Source: JAMXLO01 sp963719805 (GTDB lineage Bacteria > Pseudomonadota > Alphaproteobacteria > Acetobacterales > Acetobacteraceae). From it: a DNA stretch of 64,000 nt. Position numbers and translations under genes: made by a program. The stretch spans positions 1 to 64,000 of the forward strand of contig CAVRDF010000009.1 of NCBI GenBank assembly GCA_963719805.1, given 5' to 3'. Under the pieces are notes generated by a model that saw nothing but the letters and a program-made list of their open reading frames with translations, was not told where the DNA came from and did no database searches. Shown here piece after piece: positions 52,209 to 61,028 of the stretch (its first letter is position 1; each line of letters opens with the position of its first letter).

Positions 52209-53243
52209 ATGTCCGAACAGATCCACAGCGAGCAGGCGCACCATCCTTCTGCCTGGTACGGCCGAGACCTGGCGAATGATCCGTCATGGCTGGTCCATCT
52301 CACATCGAATGATCTCGCGGAGATCGAAGCGGCAGTGCGGAATGTGCGCGCACACGGCCTGGAGCTTGGACAGGTTGGGCGCAGCAACTTCCCACTGCCC
52401 ACACTGTCAGCGAAACTGGCGAGATGGCTGGACGAAATCCGCACGGGCCGCGGCTTTGTGGTCGTGCGCGGCCTGAACGTTACCGACTACACGGATGATG
52501 AGGTTGGACTGATCTTCTGGGCGCTCGGCGCTTATCTTGGCGTTCCCGTGACGCAGAATCCACGCGGCGACCTGCTCGGCCATGTCTATGACCATGGCCG
52601 CCGCTACGGCGATATCGATGTGCGTGGTTACGAGACCAACGCGCATCTGCCGTTCCACTCCGATGGCTGCGATCTGGTCGGTCTGCTGTGTCTGCGGCGT
52701 GCCAAGAGCGGCGGGCTGAGCAGCATCGTCAGCTCGGTCACACTACACAACGAGATCCTGCAGCAGCACCCGGAGCACTTACCGCCGCTATATCGCGGCT
52801 ACCATTACATCAAGCGTGAGGCTGCGTTGACCGACTCTCCGGTGACCGCAAGCCGCGTGCCGGTGTTCGGTGCCAAGGACGGCTACGTCAGTGCGCGGCT
52901 GGTGCGCAATCAGATCAACGCAGCAAGCGTCAAGACCGGTGAGCCGCTGGATCCTTTAGAACTGGCGGCATTGGATTTCCTTGACAGCCTGGCTTACGAC
53001 CCGGCCATTCATCTGGACATGGATCTACAACTTGGCGACATGCAGCTTTGCAACAACCTGACAGTCCTGCATTCGCGTACCGGCTTCGAGGATTGGCCGG
53101 AGCCGGAGCGACGGCGCCACATGATCCGGCTGTGGCTGACGTTCCAGGACCGGCGGCCGTTGGCTGATGGATTTGCCGAGCAGAATGGTTACGGCCGCAA
53201 CCAGATTGCCGAGGTTGCGTTCCAATCCTCGGTGGCGGCATGA
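52209..53243 (+). CDS. TauD/TfdA-family dioxygenase
   Basis: 344 residues from ATG 52209 (MSEQIHSEQAHHPSAWYGRD), with GAGGTGG seven bases upstream. Iron ligands His and Asp in HLPFHSDGCDLVG, distal His in LTVLHSRTGFED, and the 2-oxoglutarate Arg in RRHMIRLWL. The family cleaves taurine, alkylsulfates or phenoxyacetates by hydroxylation next to the heteroatom. The stop overlaps the CoA-ligase start (ATGA). Confidence 0.92.
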   Translation: MSEQIHSEQAHHPSAWYGRDLANDPSWLVHLTSNDLAEIEAAVRNVRAHGLELGQVGRSNFPLPTLSAKLARWLDEIRTGRGFVVVRGLNVTDYTDDEVGLIFWALGAYLGVPVTQNPRGDLLGHVYDHGRRYGDIDVRGYETNAHLPFHSDGCDLVGLLCLRRAKSGGLSSIVSSVTLHNEILQQHPEHLPPLYRGYHYIKREAALTDSPVTASRVPVFGAKDGYVSARLVRNQINAASVKTGEPLDPLELAALDFLDSLAYDPAIHLDMDLQLGDMQLCNNLTVLHSRTGFEDWPEPERRRHMIRLWLTFQDRRPLADGFAEQNGYGRNQIAEVAFQSSVAA

Positions 53244-55327
53244 CCGCGCCGCGTCTTTCCGTCCGGCAGATCCTCCACCCGCGCGCCGTCGCGGTGTTCG
53301 GCGCGTCGGAGGATCGCGGCAAGTTCGGTGGCCGGATCATTCATTTCCTGATCCAGCATGGCTTTGCCGGCAGCATCGTGCCGATCAATCCGCGGCGCAC
53401 GGAGATCCTCGGCCACCGTGCCTATCCGGCGCTGACTGATGCACCACCCGGCGTCGAGGTGGCAATTCTTGCTGTAACCACCAGTCAGCTTCTGCCGGCG
53501 GTCGAACAATGCGCCGCTGCGGGTGTCGGCTGCTGCGTCATCATCACCACCGGTTTCGCCGAAGCCGACGAGGCCGGCGCGGATCTGCAGCAACGTATTC
53601 TCGACATTGCTACACCGGCGGGCATGCGCATTGTCGGGCCCAACTGCATGGGTCTCATCAATCCGGCCGCGCAGCTTGCCTTGTGTTCGTCGATCGTGCT
53701 GGACACCGAGAAGCTACTTTCCGGGCGTATCGGCCTGGTCAGCCAAAGTGGCGCACTGATGGTGTCGCTATTCGATCGCGCCGCGGGCGACGGTATTGGC
53801 TTCAGTGCCTGCGTATCGCTCGGCAACCAGTCGGACCTGGAGATTTGCGACTTCCTTGAGTACTTCGTCGAGGATCCCGCGACGGAAGCATTGTGCGTCT
53901 ATATCGAGGGGCTGAGGGATCCTGCACGTTTTGCAAGGGCTGCTGCAGCGTGCCGACATGCCGGCAAACCGATGGTGGTGCTGAAGACCGGCAAGACCGA
54001 TGACGGTGTTCGCGCGGCGCGTTCGCATACGGCCAGCCTGGCGGGCAGTTACGACGCTTTTGCCGCGGTATGCCGCGCGAATGGTGTGGTGCTGGTTGAC
54101 GATCCGGTCGCAATGGTGCGCGTCGCCGATACACTGCTGCGATATCGTCACATGCCGGCAGAAGGCGTGGCGGTGCTGTCCGGTTCCGGCGGCGGCAACG
54201 GGGTAATGGTCGATCGCATCATTGGCATGGGGTTGCCACTCGCACGCCTGTCGCAATCGACGCGCGCTGCATTGGGCGAGCTGCTATTGCCGCCCCAGGC
54301 GGACAATCCCGTCGATCTTGGAGGACGACAGCCAGCCGCGCCCGACGACATTGCCGAACCCGCGCTGCGTACATTGGCGGCAGACCCGGATGTCGGCGTG
54401 GTGCTGCTGTATATGTCAACTATGCCATTTTTCGCGGCCCGTACCCGCACGCTAGCGCAGACCGCGCTGGCCAGTGGTAAGCCGACGCTTGCCGTGATGG
54501 TGCCTGGGCCGGCGGCCGACGAACCACGCGCGGTGCTGCGCGAACTTGGCCTGCCCTATTTCGATTCACTCGAGGATCTGCTGGCCGCGCTGCGTGGGCT
54601 GTTCGATTATCATCGCGCCGCACCCCTGAATGCGCCGACGCGGCCGGCGGATCTGCCAACATCACTGCCGTCGTTGAAGGACCTGCCACAGCTTGTTGCG
54701 GCGTATGGCATTGCGGTTCCGCGCGTTATCGCGTGCGCCACAGCGGAACAGGCCGTTGCCGCCGCCGGCATGATCGGATTTCCGGTTGTGCTGAAGGGGC
54801 ACGTCGAGGGCATCACGCACAAGTCCGAATTGAAGGCGGTCAAGCTCGGGTTGACAGAATCCGCGGCAGTGAGCGTCGCATGGCTCGACATCGCTGCTTC
54901 CGTTGCGGCGCATGACCTGTCCAAGGCATTCCGCGGCTGCATTGTGCAGGAACAGGTAGCGCCCGGCACCGAGTTGCTGCTTTCCATCCGCAACGATCCG
55001 CAGTTTGGTCCGATCGTCCTGGTCGGCGCAGGCGGCACACTGGTCGAGCTTCTGCACGACACCGCGTCGGCTCCCGCGCCGGTGTCACGCGAAACCGCAC
55101 TGCGGATGCTGCGGGGCTTGCGTATCGCGAAGTTGCTCGACGCCTGGCGCGGCAACACAGCGCGCGATGTCGAGGCGATCGCCGACGCGGTTGTGCGGCT
55201 GAGTTGGCTGGCCGCCGATCTGGGTGATCAATTAATAGATCTTGAAATCAATCCACTGATCGCGGGCAGTGTAGGGGCGGGCGTGCGCGCGGTGGACCTG
55301 CGTGCAGAATGGGCGGGGGAAAAATGA
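53240..55327 (+). CDS. Acyl-CoA synthetase, NDP-forming (acetate-CoA ligase ADP-forming type)
   Basis: 695 residues in the fused order: CoA-binding domain (about 8-135, VAVFGASEDRGKFGGRIIHF), ligase domains with the phospho-His in ARSHTASLAGSYDAF near residue 262, and C-terminal ATP-grasp (about 475-690; VVLKGHVEGITHKSELKAVK, then EQVAPGTELLLSIRNDPQFG). It activates a carboxylate to the CoA ester using ATP with ADP release, or runs the reverse. Overlaps both neighbours by four bases. Confidence 0.93.
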   Translation: MTAPRLSVRQILHPRAVAVFGASEDRGKFGGRIIHFLIQHGFAGSIVPINPRRTEILGHRAYPALTDAPPGVEVAILAVTTSQLLPAVEQCAAAGVGCCVIITTGFAEADEAGADLQQRILDIATPAGMRIVGPNCMGLINPAAQLALCSSIVLDTEKLLSGRIGLVSQSGALMVSLFDRAAGDGIGFSACVSLGNQSDLEICDFLEYFVEDPATEALCVYIEGLRDPARFARAAAACRHAGKPMVVLKTGKTDDGVRAARSHTASLAGSYDAFAAVCRANGVVLVDDPVAMVRVADTLLRYRHMPAEGVAVLSGSGGGNGVMVDRIIGMGLPLARLSQSTRAALGELLLPPQADNPVDLGGRQPAAPDDIAEPALRTLAADPDVGVVLLYMSTMPFFAARTRTLAQTALASGKPTLAVMVPGPAADEPRAVLRELGLPYFDSLEDLLAALRGLFDYHRAAPLNAPTRPADLPTSLPSLKDLPQLVAAYGIAVPRVIACATAEQAVAAAGMIGFPVVLKGHVEGITHKSELKAVKLGLTESAAVSVAWLDIAASVAAHDLSKAFRGCIVQEQVAPGTELLLSIRNDPQFGPIVLVGAGGTLVELLHDTASAPAPVSRETALRMLRGLRIAKLLDAWRGNTARDVEAIADAVVRLSWLAADLGDQLIDLEINPLIAGSVGAGVRAVDLRAEWAGEK

Positions 55328-56196
55328 AGAGACTGGGGGTATTTGGTCTGGCTGCCGCAGCCTTGCTGCAGCTCGGCGTAACTGCGGCAGTGGCGCAAAC
55401 GAACTGCACACCCAAGCTTGGGCATCCGCCACTGGCGCGCAAAGGGATGCTGATCGCGGCAATCAATCCGACAGTCGCACCGATCCAGTATATCGATGAC
55501 GATGGCAACATCATCGGTCTAGATGTCGATCTGGGCAATGCTATCGCCGATCGGCTGTGCCTGAAAATGGATTTTCAAAGCACGCAGTTCGCGACGATGA
55601 TCCCGGTGCTGAAGGAGGGCCGGATCGATCTGATCAACTCCTTCATGTTCTACACGCCGGAGCGCGCTTCTCAGGTGTTGATGGTGCCCTATGGTGCCTC
55701 GACAATGGCGATTGTGGTGCAGAAGAAGAACACGGATGAAATCAAGGGACCGGAGTATTTTTCCGGCAAGGCATTCGGTGTTGAATTGGGCACCGTCGAC
55801 CTGAAAGACGCGCAGACGGCCAGCGACGAATTGCAGAAGGCTGGCAAGCCGGCGATCGACATCCACACGTTCAGTACCTATGCGGACGTGTTGCAGGCAC
55901 TGGCAGCCGGTCAGGTGGATGGTGCATTCATCGGTACTGAGCAGGCATTCTACTATCGCAAGAAGGGCCAGCACTTTTTCCGCATTGCGCTGACCGGTTA
56001 CGATCCGCACGCCGAGGCGCTGGCCTTCAAGGATCCCGCGCTAGCCGATGCCGTTGTGGCAGCCATGAACGAACTGCACGCCGATGGCACGTTTGACAAG
56101 ATCTTCAAGCCATATGGCCATTGCCTGCTGCCGGGGCCTTATAAGGTCACGACTGGGCCGCTGCCTCCGCCGCAGTGCCCACCGCAGACTCAGTGA
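55324..56196 (+). CDS. Amino-acid-type ABC transporter substrate-binding protein
   Basis: About 290 residues from ATG 55324 (MKRLGVFGLAAAALLQLGVT), with a signal peptide ending AVA. SBP_bac_3 features: YIDDDGNIIGLDVDLGNAIA, FQSTQFATMIPVLKEGRIDL, and GVELGTVDLKDAQTAS. A Pro-rich end (PLPPPQCPPQTQ). It lies 3'-to-3' with the LLM fusion, overlapping it by seven bases; its permease and ATPase are on the other strand at 58.6-60.1 kb. Confidence 0.93.
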   Translation: MKRLGVFGLAAAALLQLGVTAAVAQTNCTPKLGHPPLARKGMLIAAINPTVAPIQYIDDDGNIIGLDVDLGNAIADRLCLKMDFQSTQFATMIPVLKEGRIDLINSFMFYTPERASQVLMVPYGASTMAIVVQKKNTDEIKGPEYFSGKAFGVELGTVDLKDAQTASDELQKAGKPAIDIHTFSTYADVLQALAAGQVDGAFIGTEQAFYYRKKGQHFFRIALTGYDPHAEALAFKDPALADAVVAAMNELHADGTFDKIFKPYGHCLLPGPYKVTTGPLPPPQCPPQTQ

Positions 56197-58583
56197 TTCG
56201 ATCGGCGTGCGGGATACGGCAGCCCTAAGTGATCGCGCAGCATGGTGCCGGCATACTCGGTGCGGAACAGCCCACGCCGCTGTAGCACCGGCACCACCTG
56301 ATCGACGAACACATCGAGTTCGTCGGGGAACCACGCCGGCATGATGTTGAAGCCGTCGCAGCCACCGCTTTCCAGCCAGAGCTGCATGTAATCGACCAGT
56401 CCCTCCACGGTGCCGACAAACGTGCCGTGCGAGCGTGACTTGGCGACCAGCGTTGCGCAGTCGCGTATAGTCAGGTGCTCCTGATCGGCGCGATCCATCA
56501 GGCTGACCACGCGTGGGGTAAATGCCTGGCCGGATGCCCGTATCTCGGCACACGGCAACGCGGCATCGAGGTCGTATTCGTACAGCCGGAACTGCATTTG
56601 CTCGCTCAGCATCCACACGCCGACAGCAGGCAGGATCAATTCGTCCAGTTCGGCTTCCTTGCGTTTTGCCTCCTGCTCGGTCGATGCAACGATGGGTGAC
56701 AGGCCTGGCAGGATCTTCACTGCATCGGGCGACCGGCCATATTTCGGCATTCGCTGCATCACCGCATTGCGGAACGCCCGCGCCTCGTCCAGCTTCGCCT
56801 GCGCGGCGAAGATCGCTTCGCCGACCATCGCGGCGAACTCGGTGCCGGCTGGCGAGCCACCCGCCTGGATCAGCACCGGCCAGCCCTGCGGCGGACGTGG
56901 CAATTGGAGCGCTCCGCTGACAGAGAAGAAGCGGCCACGATGCTCGATCGGATGAATGCGCACCGGATCTGCGAACAGGCCGCGCGCCTTGTCGGCCACC
57001 AGCGCATCGTCGTCCCAACTGTCCCATAGCGCCGTGCAGATATCGACGAATTCCTTCGCCCGGTCGTAGCGGAGTGTCTTCTCCATGTGGCTCTTCTGGC
57101 CAAAGTTGTAGGCGGCATCATCGTTTGCCGTGGTGATGATGTTCCAGCCAGCGCGGCCATTGCTGATATGATCCAGCGAGGCAAAACGCTCGGCAATGTA
57201 GTACGGCTCGTTGTAGGTGGTCGACAGCGTCGCAACCAGGCCCAGGCACTCGGTGACGGCGGAGATCGCCGCGGTGATGGAAATCGAGTCGATGTTGTTC
57301 AGTCCGCCTTCGCGTACTACGCGGCCATCCTTCTCGCGCGCCGCCAGCATATCGCCTACGAAAAACAGGTCGAACTTGCCGCGCTCGGCTGTTATGGCGG
57401 CTCGACTGTAGTAGTCGATGCCCGCAATGCCGCGTGCATCGACTGCGGGATGCCGCCAGCTGGCAATGTGATGGCCCGCCGGATAGATGAACAGGCCGAG
57501 ATGCATCTGGCGCGGCATCAGTGTGCACCTTTGCCGGTACTGACTGCGCGGACGCGTCAGCCGCAGCCGTTCACGCAAAGTGGCAGCCATCGGTATGTCG
57601 CCTCGGATGGGAGAATTTGCCAGCTGGTCCACGTCATCTGGCAGCACCGCCGGAAGCAAATTGAATCCGTCGCAAGCTCCCTGACGATGCCATTCCGCCA
57701 GTTGCTCGGCGAAGCGAGCATGGGAGCCAACAAACCATGCATCACCCGACAGCGCACTGGCGCGATTGCGCGCGGCGGCTTCGGTCTCACCCAATATGAA
57801 CGCAACGTTAGCCAGCACGCGGATCTGCCGGCCGCCAGCCAGCCTATGCAACTCTTGGCATTTATTGACGGATGGGCCATCGATCAGCACAACATCGGCG
57901 GTGTGCGCGACAAATCGCCGCGCTACCTCATCCGCCGGATCGCGCATGATCAACACCGGGTGGCCTTGCGGCGGCCGCGGCACGTTCAATGGGCCGCGCA
58001 CCTTGAAATAGCGTCCCTCGTGATTGATCGGATGCACACGATCAGGATCCACAAACATGCCGCTCGCCTTATCGAGGGCGAAGGCTTCGTCCTCCCAGCT
58101 ATCCCAAAGCTGCTTGACCGTATCGATGAATTCGCCGGCGCGATCGCAATACGATGACAATTCGCCGGTCTGCCGCGGCTTGCCGATCAGCGGCAGCAAT
58201 GCATCCGCTGCGAACGCGTCAGCGATCCAGCCGGTGCGCCCATAGGACAAATGGTCCAGCGTGGCGAAGACGCGCGCCACATGGTACGGCTCGGTGAAAT
58301 CCACCGTCCAGCTTGCGCCCAGCCCGATATGCTGCGTCACGGCGATCAGCGAGCCCAGCAATGGCAGCGGATCAAGTTGCATCGTGTTGACATGGCCTGA
58401 ACGGATGAGCGGCGTTTCCTTCAGCGGTATCCCCAGGAGGATCGCGTCCAACCCTGCCGCTTCCGCCTTTCGCGCCATAGCCTGATACGCACGTGCGTTC
58501 GGCGAATGCGGCGGCTGCGAGACCTGCCACGAGTTCGGATGGTATCCGCCAGCCGCAAGCGATAGCGTCAGGAGGAAGGTCAT
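56190..58583 (-). CDS. Tandem fusion of two LLM-class flavin monooxygenases
   Basis: One 797-residue frame holds two complete enzymes. Domain 1 (about 1-350) is shorter and diverged: SLAAGGYHPNSWQ, TEPYHVARVFATLDHLSYGR, HEGRYFKVRGPLNVPRPPQG, and an end LRERLRLTRPRSQYR. Domain 2 (about 356-797) starts MPRQMHLGLFIYPAGHHIAS and is canonical: EPYYIAERFASLDHISNGRA, EHRGRFFSVSGALQLPRPPQ, end LRDHLGLPYPAR. The bridge is only about five residues. An ATG at 57518 could also start domain 2 separately. ATGA overlap with the ATPase. Confidence 0.9.
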   Translation of the reverse strand: MTFLLTLSLAAGGYHPNSWQVSQPPHSPNARAYQAMARKAEAAGLDAILLGIPLKETPLIRSGHVNTMQLDPLPLLGSLIAVTQHIGLGASWTVDFTEPYHVARVFATLDHLSYGRTGWIADAFAADALLPLIGKPRQTGELSSYCDRAGEFIDTVKQLWDSWEDEAFALDKASGMFVDPDRVHPINHEGRYFKVRGPLNVPRPPQGHPVLIMRDPADEVARRFVAHTADVVLIDGPSVNKCQELHRLAGGRQIRVLANVAFILGETEAAARNRASALSGDAWFVGSHARFAEQLAEWHRQGACDGFNLLPAVLPDDVDQLANSPIRGDIPMAATLRERLRLTRPRSQYRQRCTLMPRQMHLGLFIYPAGHHIASWRHPAVDARGIAGIDYYSRAAITAERGKFDLFFVGDMLAAREKDGRVVREGGLNNIDSISITAAISAVTECLGLVATLSTTYNEPYYIAERFASLDHISNGRAGWNIITTANDDAAYNFGQKSHMEKTLRYDRAKEFVDICTALWDSWDDDALVADKARGLFADPVRIHPIEHRGRFFSVSGALQLPRPPQGWPVLIQAGGSPAGTEFAAMVGEAIFAAQAKLDEARAFRNAVMQRMPKYGRSPDAVKILPGLSPIVASTEQEAKRKEAELDELILPAVGVWMLSEQMQFRLYEYDLDAALPCAEIRASGQAFTPRVVSLMDRADQEHLTIRDCATLVAKSRSHGTFVGTVEGLVDYMQLWLESGGCDGFNIMPAWFPDELDVFVDQVVPVLQRRGLFRTEYAGTMLRDHLGLPYPARRSNH

Positions 58584-59368
58584 TCCTCTCCCTTCCCCAT
58601 CACGAGACGCAGGAACTTCTGTGTCCGCTCATTGCGGGGATTGGCTACCAGCTCAGCAGGACTGCCCTGTTCCATGATCTGGCCTTCATCCATGAACAGG
58701 ATCCGATCGGCCGCCTTGGTGGCAAACTGAATCTCGTGCGTCACGATGATCATCGTCATACCCTGTCGCGACAGCGCCAGCATGACCTGCAACACCTCAG
58801 CCACCATTTCGGGATCGAGCGATGACGTTGGTTCGTCGAACAGCATCACCTTGGGATGCATGGCGAGTGCCCGCGCAATTGCGACACGCTGCTGCTGGCC
58901 ACCGGAAAGCTGATCGGGGTAGGACGCTGCCCTGTCCTCCAGGCCGACCTGGGCAAGCTGCCTCCGCGCCTCTGTCTCGGCGGTGGCCTTGCCTTGACGG
59001 AGTACCTGCACCGGGCCGGACATGACATTCTCCAGCGCGGTCATGTGGCTAAACAGGTTGAACTGCTGAAATACCATGCCGATGTGCCGGCGCTGCTGTG
59101 ACAGAACGGCATCCGATACGGCCAGCATCGCTCCATTCTGCGCACGATACCCGAGCAGCTCACCATCGATCCGCACTGTGCCCCGATCCGGAGTATCCAG
59201 GTGGTTCAGGCTGCGCAGGAACGTGCTCTTCCCGCTCCCGCTGGGGCCGACGATGACCACGACCTCGCCTTTCTGGACAGTGAGGTCGAGGCCGCGCAGC
59301 ACGTGATGGTTGCCGAAGAACTTGTGGATGCCCTCGGCCTCCACCATTCGTGTGGCGTCAGGTGGCAT
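58580..59368 (-). CDS. Amino-acid ABC transporter ATPase (GlnQ/HisP type)
   Basis: 262 residues. Walker A GPSGSGKSTF, signature LSGGQQQRVAIARALAM, Walker B VMLFDEPTSSLD and switch His in IIVTHEIQFA. The start ATG at 59368 overlaps the permease by 11 bases; an inner ATG at 59347 (MVEAEGIHKFFGNHHVLRGL) is equally plausible. Its stop overlaps the LLM-fusion start. Confidence 0.95.
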   Translation of the reverse strand: MPPDATRMVEAEGIHKFFGNHHVLRGLDLTVQKGEVVVIVGPSGSGKSTFLRSLNHLDTPDRGTVRIDGELLGYRAQNGAMLAVSDAVLSQQRRHIGMVFQQFNLFSHMTALENVMSGPVQVLRQGKATAETEARRQLAQVGLEDRAASYPDQLSGGQQQRVAIARALAMHPKVMLFDEPTSSLDPEMVAEVLQVMLALSRQGMTMIIVTHEIQFATKAADRILFMDEGQIMEQGSPAELVANPRNERTQKFLRLVMGKGEE

Positions 59369-60098
59369 CGTGCGACAGGACTGCTTCGAGCTTCACCACT
59401 TGCGGGGCCGTTCCACGGGTGCGATCCGACGCTGTCACCGAGCGAGAAAAATGCGCCTCAAGCCGTTGCTGCACGAAGCCCCACAGTGTGGTCAACACCA
59501 AATAATAAATCGCCGCTACGATGAAAATCTCCAGCACTTTGAATTGCACCTGGATCAGCAGTTCGGTGCGGCGCAGCAGTTCCTCCATCGAGATCACCGA
59601 CGCCAGCGAGGACGTCTTCATCAGCCCATTGAACGCGTTACCCAGCGGCGGGATGATGATCCGCAAGGCCTGCGGCATGACGACAACGCGCATCGTGGTC
59701 GTTCGCGTCATGCCGATTGCGCGCGCCGCCTCAAACTGGCCGCGCGGGACGGCTGAGATGCCAGCGCGGATGATCTCGGCAAGGTAGGCACCCTCATTTA
59801 CCCCAAGTCCGAGCAGCGCCGACGCGACCACGCCCAATTTGATCCCAAGCTGTGGCAAGCCGGTGTAGATGATGATGAGCTGTACCAGGACGGGCGTTCC
59901 ACGGAAGAGCCATACATAGAACGAGGCAGGATCGCGCAGCCAGCGGCGGGGGGAACGCCGCATCAAGGCAGCGATCGTGCCCAGAACCAAGCCTATTGCC
60001 ATCGCGCCTATCGAGAGGGCGAGCGAGATGCCGGCTCCCTTGATCAGGTACCAGCTATGCAGATAGTGAAAAAAAGTCGTCCAATCCCACATTTGCAC
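59358..60098 (-). CDS. Amino-acid ABC transporter permease (HisM/GlnP type)
   Basis: 246 residues: GAGISLALSIGAMAIGLVLG, FRGTPVLVQLIIIYTGLPQL, AYLAEIIRAGISAVPRGQFE and the EAA-like ARAIGMTRTTTMRVVVMPQA. Only one permease gene is present, so it would act as a homodimer. A cytoplasmic tail of about 30 residues is added. First gene of its leftward unit, divergent from hydratase 2. Confidence 0.94.
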   Translation of the reverse strand: MQMWDWTTFFHYLHSWYLIKGAGISLALSIGAMAIGLVLGTIAALMRRSPRRWLRDPASFYVWLFRGTPVLVQLIIIYTGLPQLGIKLGVVASALLGLGVNEGAYLAEIIRAGISAVPRGQFEAARAIGMTRTTTMRVVVMPQALRIIIPPLGNAFNGLMKTSSLASVISMEELLRRTELLIQVQFKVLEIFIVAAIYYLVLTTLWGFVQQRLEAHFSRSVTASDRTRGTAPQVVKLEAVLSHDAT

Positions 60099-60197
60099 AG
60101 TATGCTAATGGGTAGCTGAGTGCCGCAAGGTCCGCCATTGAACACGCCGAATGCTGGCGGCATTTCCGTGGCAACAATTGAAAAGGGGAACGGAACT
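60099..60197. promoter_or_regulatory. Divergent promoter region of the amino-acid importer and hydratase 2
   Basis: 99 bases separating two divergent units. It contains CAGTATGCTAATGGGTAGCTG near 60099-60119 as a possible promoter element and AAAAGGGGAACGGAAC as the ribosome site of the hydratase. No clear palindrome. Confidence 0.35.
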
Positions 60198-61028
60198 ATG
60201 ACCGAACCGGTTGTGCTTTATGAAGTTGATGGGAAGATCGGCATCATCACACTCAATCGGCCGAATAGCCTCAACGCAATCAATGCGCAAATGAGGTCCG
60301 AACTGGCGGCGGCTTATCTGCGCGCTGACGAGGATCCAGCGGTTACCGTCGTGGTGCTCCGTGCGGCCGGCCGCAGCTTCTGCGCGGGTTATGACATCAG
60401 CACCGGTGAGTCGGAAAAGGATTCATGGCGGCACGATGCACTGCGCTGGCACGCTCATCTATCACGGTCGCTCGAATTTGAGATGATGCCCTGGTATATG
60501 CGTAAGCCGGTGATTGCAAGCGTGCAGGGCCACGCCGTGGGCGGCGGCTGCGAGATCACCATGTTCTGCGACATCACGATCGCTGCCGACAATTCGACAT
60601 TCGGCGAGCCGGAGGTGCGGTTTTCGGATGTGGGACCGGCCATCGTGATGCCTTGGCTCGTCGGCTACAAGAAGGCGCGCGAGTTGCTGTATCTCGGTGA
60701 TCTGATCGACGCGCATGAAGCATTGCGACTTGGCATGATCAATCGCGTTGTCCCGCACGCCGACCTGCACAAGGAGACGATGAAGTTCGCACGCCGAATG
60801 GCGTTGATCTCACCGGAGGCACTCTATGCCGCGAAGATTGCTATCAGCCGCGGCGCGGAAGCAGCAGGATTCCGCAATGCCATGCAGGCCGGACTGGACA
60901 TGATGGCACCGCTCTACGCTGCGCACACGGAAGTGCAGAAGGAGTTCGTTGAGATCACTCGCAAGGATGGGCTGCGTGCGGCTCTGAAGTGGCGGCGAGA
61001 GCAGTTCGACGCCATCGAACGTGAGTGA
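60198..61028 (+). CDS. Enoyl-CoA hydratase/isomerase family protein 2
   Basis: 276 residues from ATG 60198 (MTEPVVLYEVDGKIGIITLN). Oxyanion block SFCAGYDISTGES; GHAVGGGCEITMFCDITIAA and FGEPEVRFSDVGPAI hold the two catalytic Glu positions. The ending RAALKWRREQF matches hydratase 1 at 49374. It is transcribed alone, between the amino-acid importer and the CoxL-like gene, which it meets tail to tail with no gap. Confidence 0.92.
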   Translation: MTEPVVLYEVDGKIGIITLNRPNSLNAINAQMRSELAAAYLRADEDPAVTVVVLRAAGRSFCAGYDISTGESEKDSWRHDALRWHAHLSRSLEFEMMPWYMRKPVIASVQGHAVGGGCEITMFCDITIAADNSTFGEPEVRFSDVGPAIVMPWLVGYKKARELLYLGDLIDAHEALRLGMINRVVPHADLHKETMKFARRMALISPEALYAAKIAISRGAEAAGFRNAMQAGLDMMAPLYAAHTEVQKEFVEITRKDGLRAALKWRREQFDAIERE

